Source of the DNA: Cellulomonas sp. Leaf334
GTDB lineage: Bacteria; Actinomycetota; Actinomycetes; Actinomycetales; Cellulomonadaceae
DNA: 64,000 bases
Direction of reading: 5' to 3'
Assembly (NCBI RefSeq): GCF_001424195.1
Contig: NZ_LMOO01000008.1
Span: forward strand, 248,001 to 312,000
Shown here: piece by piece, positions 55,637 through 63,750 of the stretch
How positions within the stretch are numbered: position 1 is the stretch's first letter
Layout: every line of letters begins with the position of its first letter
Position numbers and translations under genes: made by a program
Notes under the pieces: generated by a model
Seen by the model: the letters and a program-made list of their open reading frames with translations, nothing else
What the model was told of the DNA's origin: nothing
Database searches by the model: none

Positions 55637-57088
55637 TCAGCCGACCCACACGTCCTCGTCCTGCACGACCGTCCCCGTCAACCTCGGCGCCGCCGTCGGA
55701 CCGAAGGCGACGTTGAACCCGCCCTCGACCACCACGTCGTCCCCGCTCACCGTCGCGGTCGCCGTGACCACGAAGGGCGACTCGACGAACCGGAGCGTCA
55801 GCACATACGTCTCCGGCGACGTCCACGCGCCGCTGACCAGCACGTCCTCCGGGGTCCCCCGCCGCAGGCTCGTCCGGGCCAGCACCGGCTCGGCGTGCCC
55901 GACCGAGACGATGACCGTCTCCTCCTCGTGGTCGACGGTCAGCCGGTCGTGCCCGTCGGCCGTCTCCAGGACGGCGTTGCGGATCCCGAGGGTGTTCGGC
56001 TCGAACGTGATCGTCCGCCCGCGCAGCCGGTGCCCCGTCGGCGACGTCGGCGACCCGTGCGGCGGGTCGAGACGCATCCCGTCGAGCCGCTCCGTCAGCA
56101 GTCGCCGACCGTCGCGGTCGTCCGGCAGCGGCCCGTCGGCCAGGCCGGGCAGCAGGTGCTCCCAGACGAGGGCGAGCTGACCGTGCATCTCACCGACCCC
56201 GGACGTCGTCACCACCACGACGTCCTGCTCGGGCAGCACCACGCAGTACTGACCGAAGGCGCCGTCGCCGCGGTAGCTGCCGTGGCGCCCCCGCCAGAAC
56301 TGGTACCCGTACCCCTGTGCCCAGTCCACGTCTGGGCTCGGACCGTTCTCCACCTGCAGCCTCGTCGCCTCCGCGGCCCAGCCCCCGGGCAGCACCTGCC
56401 GCCCCTCCCAGACACCGTCCTGGTGGTACAGCTGGCCGAACACCGCGATGTCCTCGGTCGTGCCCGACAGCCCGCTGCCGCCGACGTCCACACCGCTCGG
56501 TGACTGCTGCCACGTCGCGCCCTCGATGCCCAGCGGCTCGAACAGCCGCGGGCCGAGGTAGTCGAGCAGGCGCTGGCCGGTAACCTTCTGCACCAGCGCG
56601 GCGAGCAGGTGCGTGCCCGCGGTGTTGTAGACGAAGAACGTGCCGGGCTCGTGCTCCACCGGTTCCGCGAGGAACGCCCTGACCCAGTCGGCCGTGGCGA
56701 ACACCCGCTCCGTCGGGTCGTCCGCGTGACCGGTCGTCATCGTCAGGAGGTCCCGCACCCGCATCCGCTGCAGGTGGGCGTCCGGGTCCGCGGGCGCCTC
56801 GTCGACGAAGTGGCCCAGCACGAGGTCGTCCACACCGACCAGGCCCTCGGAGACCGCGAACCCGACCGCTGTCGACGTGAAGCTCTTGCTCAGCGAGAAC
56901 AGCTCGTGCAGCCGGTCCGCCGCGAACGGCGCCGCCCACCCCTCCGCGACCACCGACCCGTGCCGCACCACCATCACGGAGTGCAGCTCCGGCCAGTCGA
57001 CGAGCGCGTCGACCAACCGGTGCAGGGCCCGCGGGTCGACCCCCTGCTCCTCGGGGGTGGAACGGGGCAGACGACGCAGTCCAGGCAT
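55637..57088 (-). CDS. Serine hydrolase of the class C beta-lactamase fold
   Basis: A 483-residue protein without a signal peptide. Catalytic S65-x-x-K68 lies in LFSLSKSFTS; the second motif tyrosine lies in FFVYNTAGTHLL. The segment GSGLSGTTEDIAVFGQLY is typical of 6-aminohexanoate-dimer hydrolase/EstB-like esterases. The C-terminal ~130 residues form a separate beta domain (ITFEPNTLGIRNAVLETADGHDR). It might be an esterase or D-amino-acid amidase rather than a resistance enzyme. It follows the PL1-CE8 gene on the same strand in reverse order and is the upstream gene, 78 bp away. Confidence 0.87.
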   Translation of the reverse strand: MPGLRRLPRSTPEEQGVDPRALHRLVDALVDWPELHSVMVVRHGSVVAEGWAAPFAADRLHELFSLSKSFTSTAVGFAVSEGLVGVDDLVLGHFVDEAPADPDAHLQRMRVRDLLTMTTGHADDPTERVFATADWVRAFLAEPVEHEPGTFFVYNTAGTHLLAALVQKVTGQRLLDYLGPRLFEPLGIEGATWQQSPSGVDVGGSGLSGTTEDIAVFGQLYHQDGVWEGRQVLPGGWAAEATRLQVENGPSPDVDWAQGYGYQFWRGRHGSYRGDGAFGQYCVVLPEQDVVVVTTSGVGEMHGQLALVWEHLLPGLADGPLPDDRDGRRLLTERLDGMRLDPPHGSPTSPTGHRLRGRTITFEPNTLGIRNAVLETADGHDRLTVDHEEETVIVSVGHAEPVLARTSLRRGTPEDVLVSGAWTSPETYVLTLRFVESPFVVTATATVSGDDVVVEGGFNVAFGPTAAPRLTGTVVQDEDVWVG

Positions 57089-57199
57089 AGGCCCACCCTG
57101 CCACCCCGACCAGCACTCGGCCCGGCTCCACGTCCATCCGGCCCCACCCGCCCGTCCCCGCCGCCGAACTCGCCGCCGAACTCGTCCGCCGAACGTCAG

Positions 57200-57322
57200 C
57201 TGAACTCGTCGGTTGCAGCCGAACTCGTCGGTTGCAACCGACGAGTTCGGCGCGGAGGGACGAGTTCGTCCGCGCAGACGAGTCCGACCCGTGCGCAGAC
57301 GCGTCCGACCCGTGCGCAGACG
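57200..57322. repeat. Dispersed GACGAGTTCG repeats and a 34-bp palindrome
   Basis: The block contains two direct copies of GAACTCGTCGGTTGCA (57202 and 57221 areas), a perfect 34-bp palindrome at 57218-57251 (17-bp arms, no loop), and two 21-bp tandem units plus a 9-bp remnant at 57272-57322. The GACGAGTTCG core and the CTCGTCGGTTGC motif are the same as in the repeat block at 10882-10988, 46 kb away. Confidence 0.8.
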
Positions 57323-57324
57323 GC

Positions 57325-57355
57325 GAACGCCCCGGTCCGTCGGACCGGGGCGTTC
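57325..57355 (-). terminator. Terminator hairpin of clpC
   Basis: GAACGCCCCGGTCC (57325-57338) pairs perfectly with 57342-57355 across a 3-nt loop, 21 bp after the clpC stop codon. The stem is 14 bp and GC-rich, a strong intrinsic terminator for this type of genome. Confidence 0.85.
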
Positions 57356-57376
57356 GTCGTACGCGGATGCGGCGGG

Positions 57377-59962
57377 TCAGCCCACCTGGGGCAGGGTGCC
57401 GGCGCCGCCGTCGCTGATGGTCGGACCCGCTGCGGGCAGGTCGGTACCCGAGCTCGGCGTGCCGTAGGACGACGCCGCGCCGACGGCGACCGGCTCCGCG
57501 GGGTGCGCCCCACGCGGGACCCCCTGGAACGTGAACTCCCCGAGCAGACCCTCGCCCTCGGCGTCCACGATCACCTTCTGGCCGGCCTTGAGCTCGCCGA
57601 ACAGGATCTTCTCGGACAGTGCGTCCTCGATGTCCCGCTGGATGGCGCGGCGCAGCGGCCGAGCACCCAGGACCGGGTCGTAACCCTTCTCCGACAGCAG
57701 CTTCTTGGCCGCGGGCGTGATCTCGATGTCCATGTCCTTGTCCCGCAGACGCTTCGCCAGCTTGGCGACCATGAGGTCGACGATCTGGAAGATCTCCGGC
57801 TGGGACAGCTGCGGGAACACGACCACGTCGTCGACGCGGTTGAGGAACTCGGGCCGGAAGTGCTGCTTGAGCTCGTCGTTGACCTTGGACTTCATGCGCT
57901 CGTACGACGTCGACAGGTCCCCGCCGGCCTGGAAGCCGGTCATGAGGCCCTTGGCGATGTCCCGGGTGCCGAGGTTCGTGGTCATGATGATGACGGTGTT
58001 CTTGAAGTCGACCACGCGGCCCTGCGAGTCGGTCAGGCGACCGTCCTCGAGGATCTGCAGGAGCGAGTTGAAGATGTCCGCGTGGGCCTTCTCGACCTCG
58101 TCGAAGAGGACCACCGAGAACGGCTTGCGACGGACCTTCTCCGTGAGCTGGCCGCCCTCGTCGTACCCGACGTAGCCGGGGGGCGAGCCGAACAGCCGCG
58201 ACACGGTGTGCTTCTCCGAGAACTCGGACATGTCGAGCTGGATGAGCGCGTCCTCGTCGCCGAAGAGGAACTCCGCGAGCGCCTTGGCCAGCTCGGTCTT
58301 CCCGACGCCCGTGGGGCCGGCGAAGATGAACGACCCACCGGGACGCTTCGGGTCCTTGAGCCCGGCACGCGTGCGACGGATGGCCTGCGAGAGCGCCTTG
58401 ATGGCGGCGTCCTGGCCGACGACCCGCTTGTGCAGGTTCTCCTCCATGTGGAGCAGGCGGCTGGACTCCTCCTCGGTGAGCTTGAACACCGGGATGCCCG
58501 TGGCGATCGCCAGCACCTCGGCGATGAGCTCCTCGTCGACCTCCGCGACGGCGTCGAGGTCGCCGGACTTCCAGGCCTTCTCCTTCTCCACGCGCTTGAG
58601 ACCGAGCTGCTTCTCGGCGTCGCGGAGTCGGGCTGCCTTCTCGAAGTCCTGCTCGTCGATCGCCGACTCCTTGTCGCGACGCGTCTCGGCGATCTGCTCG
58701 TCGAGCTCGCGCAGCTCCGGGGGAGCCGTCATGCGGCGGATGCGCAGGCGGGCGCCGGCCTCGTCGACCAGGTCGATCGCCTTGTCCGGCAGGTAGCGGT
58801 CGTTGACGTACCGGTCCGCCAGCGTGGCGGCGGCGACCAGCGCGGCGTCCGTGATGGACACGCGGTGGTGCGCCTCGTACCGGTCGCGCAGACCCTTGAG
58901 GATCTCGATCGCGTGCTGCAGGTTGGGCTCGGCCACCTGGATCGGCTGGAAGCGACGCTCCAGGGCCGGGTCCTTCTCGACGTACTTGCGGTACTCGTCG
59001 AGCGTGGTGGCACCGATGGTCTGCAGCTCGCCGCGCGCCAGCATCGGCTTGAGGATGCTCGCGGCGTCGATGGCGCCCTCGGCGGCACCCGCCCCGACGA
59101 GGGTGTGGATCTCGTCGATGAACAGGATGATGTCGCCGCGCGTGCGGATCTCCTTGAGCACCTTCTTCAGGCGCTCCTCGAAGTCACCGCGGTAGCGGCT
59201 GCCGGCCACGAGCGCGCCCAGGTCCAGCGTGTAGAGCTGCTTGTCCTTGAGCGTCTCGGGCACGTCGCCGCGCACGATGTCCTGCGCGAGGCCCTCGACG
59301 ACGGCGGTCTTGCCGACGCCGGGCTCCCCGATGAGGACGGGGTTGTTCTTGGTGCGGCGGGACAGCACCTGCATGACCCGCTCGATCTCCTTCTCGCGCC
59401 CGATGACCGGGTCGAGCTTGCCGTCGCGCGCAGCCTGCGTGAGGTTGCGGCCGAACTGGTCGAGGACGGCGCTGCCCGAGGGCTGCCCCTCCTGCGGACC
59501 GCCGGCGGCGACGGGCTCCTTCCCCTGGTAGCCGGAGACGAGCTGGATGACCTGCTGGCGCACGCGGTTCAGGTCCGCACCCAGCTTGTTGAGGACCTGG
59601 GCGGCGACGCCCTCGCCCTCGCGGATGAGGCCGAGCAGGATGTGCTCGGTCCCGATGTAGTTGTGGCCGAGCTGCAGCGCCTCGCGCAGCGACAGCTCGA
59701 GGACCTTCTTGGCGCGCGGGGTGAAGGGGATGTGGCCCGACGGAGCCTGCTGGCCCTCGCCGATGATCTCCTGCACCTGGGCGCGCACGGCCTCGAGCGA
59801 GATGCCGAGCGACTCCAGTGCCTTGGCTGCGACACCCTCACCCTCGTGGATGAGGCCCAGGAGGATGTGCTCCGTCCCGATGTAGTTGTGGTTGAGCATC
59901 CGTGCCTCTTCTTGGGCAAGGACGACCACACGACGGGCTCGGTCCGTGAATCTCTCGAACAT
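57377..59962 (-). CDS. clpC: ClpC, AAA+ unfoldase of the Clp protease
   Basis: An 861-residue protein starting at MFERFTDRARRVVVLAQEEA, the canonical ClpC N-terminus. Two Clp-N repeats are visible (NYIGTEHILLGLIHEGEG and NYIGTEHILLGLIREGEG). D1 has Walker A GEPGVGKT (~217) and IDEIHTLVGAG; a UVR/middle domain has EQDFEKAARLRDAEKQL; D2 has Walker A GPTGVGKT (~548) and the VLFDEVEKAH Walker B. It unfolds substrates for ClpP1P2. The gene is monocistronic with its own terminator. A ClgR-like box lies 107 bp upstream. Confidence 0.98.
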   Translation of the reverse strand: MFERFTDRARRVVVLAQEEARMLNHNYIGTEHILLGLIHEGEGVAAKALESLGISLEAVRAQVQEIIGEGQQAPSGHIPFTPRAKKVLELSLREALQLGHNYIGTEHILLGLIREGEGVAAQVLNKLGADLNRVRQQVIQLVSGYQGKEPVAAGGPQEGQPSGSAVLDQFGRNLTQAARDGKLDPVIGREKEIERVMQVLSRRTKNNPVLIGEPGVGKTAVVEGLAQDIVRGDVPETLKDKQLYTLDLGALVAGSRYRGDFEERLKKVLKEIRTRGDIILFIDEIHTLVGAGAAEGAIDAASILKPMLARGELQTIGATTLDEYRKYVEKDPALERRFQPIQVAEPNLQHAIEILKGLRDRYEAHHRVSITDAALVAAATLADRYVNDRYLPDKAIDLVDEAGARLRIRRMTAPPELRELDEQIAETRRDKESAIDEQDFEKAARLRDAEKQLGLKRVEKEKAWKSGDLDAVAEVDEELIAEVLAIATGIPVFKLTEEESSRLLHMEENLHKRVVGQDAAIKALSQAIRRTRAGLKDPKRPGGSFIFAGPTGVGKTELAKALAEFLFGDEDALIQLDMSEFSEKHTVSRLFGSPPGYVGYDEGGQLTEKVRRKPFSVVLFDEVEKAHADIFNSLLQILEDGRLTDSQGRVVDFKNTVIIMTTNLGTRDIAKGLMTGFQAGGDLSTSYERMKSKVNDELKQHFRPEFLNRVDDVVVFPQLSQPEIFQIVDLMVAKLAKRLRDKDMDIEITPAAKKLLSEKGYDPVLGARPLRRAIQRDIEDALSEKILFGELKAGQKVIVDAEGEGLLGEFTFQGVPRGAHPAEPVAVGAASSYGTPSSGTDLPAAGPTISDGGAGTLPQVG

Positions 59963-60068
59963 GTGCACTCCTCACGAGCTGCGTGCCGGCTCCCCTGGCT
60001 GGCGCACCGGGGGTCGACGGGGCGGCGTTGTTCGATGCTAACCGCGGGGTGGTGCCTCAACTGCCCGT

Positions 60069-60085
60069 GTTCGCCGCAGGCGTGA
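60069..60085. promoter_or_regulatory. Candidate ClgR operator upstream of clpC
   Basis: GTTCGCCGCAGGCGTGA contains CGCC-GCA-GGCG, close to the CGCY-N3-RGCG dyad bound by ClgR, the activator of clpC/clpP in several actinobacteria. The middle base departs from the usual A. It lies in the 285-bp gap between clpC and the ScyD/E-like gene, where nothing else stands out. Confidence 0.4.
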
Positions 60086-60247
60086 CGACCGCCCGTGGTT
60101 GCCCCGGGTCATGGATCACCTGCGCGTCCGGGTCTAGCGTCTGTCGGACGGCGGCGGAGGGTCATCCCGGGCGCGCCGAGGCGGCGCGGCCGCCCCTGCA
60201 ACCCCGACACGCACGACTCCGAGGAAGTTGTCGAGGGGAGGGGTCCT

Positions 60248-61243
60248 ATGGGTCCCCGACGAGTTCTTGTCCTGTTGTCCGCAGTCCTGCTGGTGCTGAT
60301 GCCGTCCGCGGCGAGCGCCCACCATCCGTCGCCCGACAGGGAGGCGCAGCTCCTGGCCGGCGGCCTGTCCGGCGGGTTCGGGAGCACGGTCGGTCCCGAC
60401 GGTGCGCTGTACGTCACCGAGCCGTCGGTCGGTGAGATCTCGCGGGTAGATCCCCGCACGGGTGCGGTGACGACGTTCGCCTCCGCGCTGCCCACCAACG
60501 TGTCCAACGGCGGCGCCTTCGGCGGGGCGTTCGACGTGGCGTTCGTGCGCGGGACCGCCTACGCGCTGGTCACGGGGGTGAGCGCGGACGTCGGCGGGAC
60601 CTTCCTCGACGGCATCTACCGCATCGACGGTCCGAGCACCGCCACGCTCGTGGTCGACATCGGGACGTGGGCGGCGGAGCACCCGCCGACCACCGCCTTC
60701 TTCGTGCCGACGGGGGTGCAGTACGCGTTCGAGCCGTACGGGGGTGGGTTCCTCGTCACCGACGGCCACCACAACCGCGTGTACCAGGTGGGGCTCGACG
60801 GCTCGATCGCGGTGCGGATCGCGTTCGGGAACATCGTCCCGACCGGCCTGGCCATCGACGGGCGGAAGGTCTACATGACCGAGTCGGGACCGGTCCCGCA
60901 CCTGCCCGACACGGGCAAGATCGTCACGTTCGGGTCCCGGTCGGCGACGGCCACCGAGGTCGCCTCGGGCGCTCCGCTGATGGTGGACGTCGAGCTCGGC
61001 CGGGGACACCACCTGTACGGGCTCGCCCAGGGCGTCTGGCCGCTCGGCGGTCCCGAGGGTTCGCCGGCCTCGCCGGACACCGGCCAGCTGGTGGAGGTCG
61101 GGCGGCACGGAACGCTCGAGGTCGTCGCCGACGGGCTCGACCAGCCGGTCTCGTTCCAGATCATCCGTGGCACCGCGTACGTCGTCACGCTCGGTGGCGA
61201 GGTGTGGACGGTCGACCTCGACCGGAGGCACGGTCACCGCTGA
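60248..61243 (+). CDS. Secreted ScyD/ScyE-family beta-propeller protein
   Basis: A 331-residue protein starting at ATG soon after GAGGGGAGGGG. A Sec signal peptide (~1-24, ending SAASA) precedes repeated propeller segments (VGPDGALYVTEPSVGEISRVD, GLAIDGRKVYMTESG, GTAYVVTLGGEVWTVD). The ScyD/ScyE family is named from the cyanobacterial scytonemin cluster, but most actinobacterial members are unrelated to that pathway and have no known function. It could bind or hydrolyse a lactone or glycan outside the cell. Confidence 0.8.
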   Translation: MGPRRVLVLLSAVLLVLMPSAASAHHPSPDREAQLLAGGLSGGFGSTVGPDGALYVTEPSVGEISRVDPRTGAVTTFASALPTNVSNGGAFGGAFDVAFVRGTAYALVTGVSADVGGTFLDGIYRIDGPSTATLVVDIGTWAAEHPPTTAFFVPTGVQYAFEPYGGGFLVTDGHHNRVYQVGLDGSIAVRIAFGNIVPTGLAIDGRKVYMTESGPVPHLPDTGKIVTFGSRSATATEVASGAPLMVDVELGRGHHLYGLAQGVWPLGGPEGSPASPDTGQLVEVGRHGTLEVVADGLDQPVSFQIIRGTAYVVTLGGEVWTVDLDRRHGHR

Positions 61244-61291
61244 CGGACGGACGAGGGGTCGGGCGCCGTCGCCCGGCCCCTCGTCGCACCC

Positions 61292-61933
61292 TCAGGGGCG
61301 ACCGGCGTCCGCGGGGTGCACGATCACCCACGTCGCCACGGTGACGCCGTCGGACTGGTTGCTCAGCCGGTGCGGGGTCCCGCACGCGTAGGAGACGGTG
61401 TCGCCGGCGCGCACGACGACGCGCTCGTCGGGGAAGTCGATGGTCAGCTCGCCCTGCGTGACGGTGCCGATCTCGTAGCCGACATGGGTCAGCAGGTCGT
61501 TCTGCGCAGAGCTCGACGAGCCGGTGGAGCCGGGCGGGTAGGTGGACTCGAAGAAGTCGACGTCGCGCGACGGGCCCGGGGAGAGGCGTCGGAACACCAC
61601 GCCACCGGCCAGGCGGACCACCTCGGCCTCGACGGCGCGGCGGACCACGTAGCCGTCGAGCACGGGTGGGGCGTCGACCGGCTCGGGTCCGCCGAAGACG
61701 TCCACGAGCGAGGCGTCGAGCGCGGTGACGAACGCGAAGAGGCGGTTCACCGACGGCCGCAGCACCCCGCGCTCGATCTGGGAGACCGCGCTGGTGGAGA
61801 TGCCGAGACGCCTGCCGACCTCCTTGAGGGTCAGCCCGCGCTCCTCGCGCAGCTGCCGCAGGCGGGCGCCGAGCTGCTCGGAGTCGAAGGCGTCGAGCAG
61901 CCGGCCGGCGTCGTCGACCGACGAGGTCGTCAC
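61292..61933 (-). CDS. XRE-family regulator with C-terminal cupin
   Basis: A 213-residue protein from GTG 61933, preceded by AAAGGTG. The helix-turn-helix is LRQLREERGLTLKEVGRRLG-ISTSAVSQIERG (residues ~20-52), followed by a cupin (~105-205) with GYEIGTVTQGELTIDF, GDTVSYACGTPHRLSN. Such regulators sense a small metabolite in the cupin and control transport or catabolism genes nearby. It is divergent from the NCS1 permease gene, and TTCACA inverted repeats fill the region between them. Confidence 0.92.
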   Translation of the reverse strand: MTTSSVDDAGRLLDAFDSEQLGARLRQLREERGLTLKEVGRRLGISTSAVSQIERGVLRPSVNRLFAFVTALDASLVDVFGGPEPVDAPPVLDGYVVRRAVEAEVVRLAGGVVFRRLSPGPSRDVDFFESTYPPGSTGSSSSAQNDLLTHVGYEIGTVTQGELTIDFPDERVVVRAGDTVSYACGTPHRLSNQSDGVTVATWVIVHPADAGRP

Positions 61934-61971
61934 ATCGAGCACCTTTCGCCTAGGACTCACGACTGAACCCC

Positions 61972-61988
61972 AAAGTTCACAAAACTTT
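61972..61988. promoter_or_regulatory. Inverted repeat AAAGTT-N5-AACTTT
   Basis: A perfect 6-bp inverted repeat in an AT-rich island 40 bp upstream of the XRE-cupin start. It includes a TTCACA half-site (61976-61981) shared with the repeat at 62013. Confidence 0.5.
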
Positions 61989-62012
61989 ACGAAACGGAAA
62001 CCGATCGCCAGA

Positions 62013-62032
62013 TGTGAAGTCATAGATTCACA
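62013..62032. promoter_or_regulatory. Inverted repeat TGTGAA-N8-TTCACA
   Basis: Perfect 6-bp arms separated by 8 bp in the 218-bp region between the XRE-cupin and NCS1 permease genes. It is a candidate binding site for the XRE-cupin regulator. Confidence 0.55.
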
Positions 62033-62151
62033 CCCGTTCAGCGATCGCTTCACCGTACGGGATGACGGACACAGACGGACAGAGCACGTCGGGACGCCGA
62101 CGGCCAGGTCCGACCACCCCCACCACGACCTTCCCCGCGTGAGGACCACCC

Positions 62152-63747
62152 ATGAACCAGCCCGAGACCACAGAGCTGCCCAATGACGTCGTCGAGGCCG
62201 CCGGCCTGCCCCCGGGCGCCGGGGAGATGCAGCCCGGCTACGACCCCCGGCTCACCAACGAGGACCTGGCACCGCTGAAGAAGCAGACCTGGTCGTCGTA
62301 CAACATCTTCGCGTTCTGGATGTCCGACGTGCACAGCGTCGGCGGCTACGTCACGGCCGGCAGCCTGTTCGCGCTCGGCATCGCCAGCTGGCAGGTGCTC
62401 GTCGCGCTCATCGTCGGCATCGTCATCGTGCAGGTCTTCTGCAACCTCGTCGCCAAGCCGAGCCAGAAGACGGGTGTGCCGTACCCGGTCATCAACCGCG
62501 CGGTGTTCGGCGTGCTCGGCGCCAACATCCCCGCCATCATCCGCGGCCTCATCGCGGTCGCCTGGTACGGCGTGCAGACGTTCCTCGCGGCCGAGGCCCT
62601 GAACATCATCTTCCTCAAGTTCGTCCCGAGCTCCGCGCAGCTGCTCGAGACCGGCTTCCTCGGGCTGTCGACGCTCGGCTGGATCTCCTACGCCATCCTC
62701 TGGGTCGCCCAGGCGGCACTGTTCTGGCGGGGCATGGAGTCCATCCGCAAGTTCATCGACTGGGCAGGCCCGGCCGTGTACGTCGTGATGATCATGCTCG
62801 CTGTCTACCTGGTCTCCGAGGCGGGCTGGAGCAACATCTCGTTCAGCCTCTCCTCGGGTCCGCCCATGGGCTTCTGGGCCTCCATCCCGGTGATGCTCGG
62901 GGCGATCGCGCTGGTCGTGTCGTACTTCTCGGGCCCGATGCTGAACTTCGGCGACTTCGCCCGGTACGGCAAGAGCTTCGCGGCGGTGAAGAAGGGCAAC
63001 TTCCTGGGGCTGCCCATCAACTTCCTGTTCTTCTCGCTGCTCACCGTCATCTGCGCGTCCGCCACGGTCCCGGTGTTCGGCGAGCTCATCACCGACCCGA
63101 TCCACACGGTCGAGCAGATCGACACGCCGTTCGCCATCCTGCTGGGCGGGCTCACCTTCGTCACCGCGACGGTCGGCATCAACATCGTCGCCAACTTCAT
63201 CTCGCCCGCGTTCGACTTCTCCAACGTCTCCCCGCAGAAGATCAGCTGGCGCATGGGCGGCATGATCGCGGCGGTCGGCTCGGTGCTGCTGACCCCGTGG
63301 AACTGGTACTCCAACGCCACCGCGATCCACTACACGCTGGGCGTGCTGGGTGCACTCATCGGCCCGCTGTTCGGCATCCTCATCGCCGGCTACTACGTGA
63401 TCGGCAAGCAGCGCGTGCACGTCGACGACATGTTCACGATGTCCCCCAAGGGCCGGTACTGGTACTCCGGTGGCTACAACCGCAACGCCGTGGCGACCGT
63501 GCTCGTCGCGGGCCTGATCTCCGTGGCGGCGGCGGTGCTGCCCAAGGCCTTCGCGGACATGGGCGCGTTCGACGTCACCTGGATCGCGAGCTACAGCTGG
63601 TTCATCGGCTGCGGGCTGGGCTTCGTGACCTTCGTCTTCCTCGAGCGTCGCAACCCGCAGATCCCGCTGCTGGACGCGTCCGACGAGCACGTCTCGGACG
63701 GCACGGTGGAGGAGCGCACGGGCGCCCCCCTCGAGGCAGCGGTCTGA
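62152..63747 (+). CDS. NCS1-family nucleobase/allantoin-type permease
   Basis: A 531-residue integral membrane protein with about 12 helices. NCS1 signatures include RLTNEDLAPLKKQTWSSYNIF at the N-terminus, FWMSDVHSVGGYVTAG in helix 1, PYPVINRAVFG and GIRGLIAVAWYGVQTFL-type sequence, here IRGLIAVAWYGVQ, in helix 3. The family imports uracil, cytosine, hydantoins, allantoin or thiamine with Na+ or H+. A racemase-like gene 3 bp downstream suggests hydantoin or allantoin uptake. The divergent XRE-cupin gene is the likely regulator. Confidence 0.93.
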   Translation: MNQPETTELPNDVVEAAGLPPGAGEMQPGYDPRLTNEDLAPLKKQTWSSYNIFAFWMSDVHSVGGYVTAGSLFALGIASWQVLVALIVGIVIVQVFCNLVAKPSQKTGVPYPVINRAVFGVLGANIPAIIRGLIAVAWYGVQTFLAAEALNIIFLKFVPSSAQLLETGFLGLSTLGWISYAILWVAQAALFWRGMESIRKFIDWAGPAVYVVMIMLAVYLVSEAGWSNISFSLSSGPPMGFWASIPVMLGAIALVVSYFSGPMLNFGDFARYGKSFAAVKKGNFLGLPINFLFFSLLTVICASATVPVFGELITDPIHTVEQIDTPFAILLGGLTFVTATVGINIVANFISPAFDFSNVSPQKISWRMGGMIAAVGSVLLTPWNWYSNATAIHYTLGVLGALIGPLFGILIAGYYVIGKQRVHVDDMFTMSPKGRYWYSGGYNRNAVATVLVAGLISVAAAVLPKAFADMGAFDVTWIASYSWFIGCGLGFVTFVFLERRNPQIPLLDASDEHVSDGTVEERTGAPLEAAV

Positions 63748-63750
63748 GAG

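Noticed and set aside
55637..57088. Beta-lactamase resistance gene
   Set aside because: There is no signal peptide and the EstB/6-aminohexanoate-hydrolase-like motifs favour an esterase or amidase.
56609..60085. A 1158-codon + strand open frame opposite clpC
   Set aside because: It runs across the certain minus-strand clpC gene and its terminator; composition is typical of antisense shadow.
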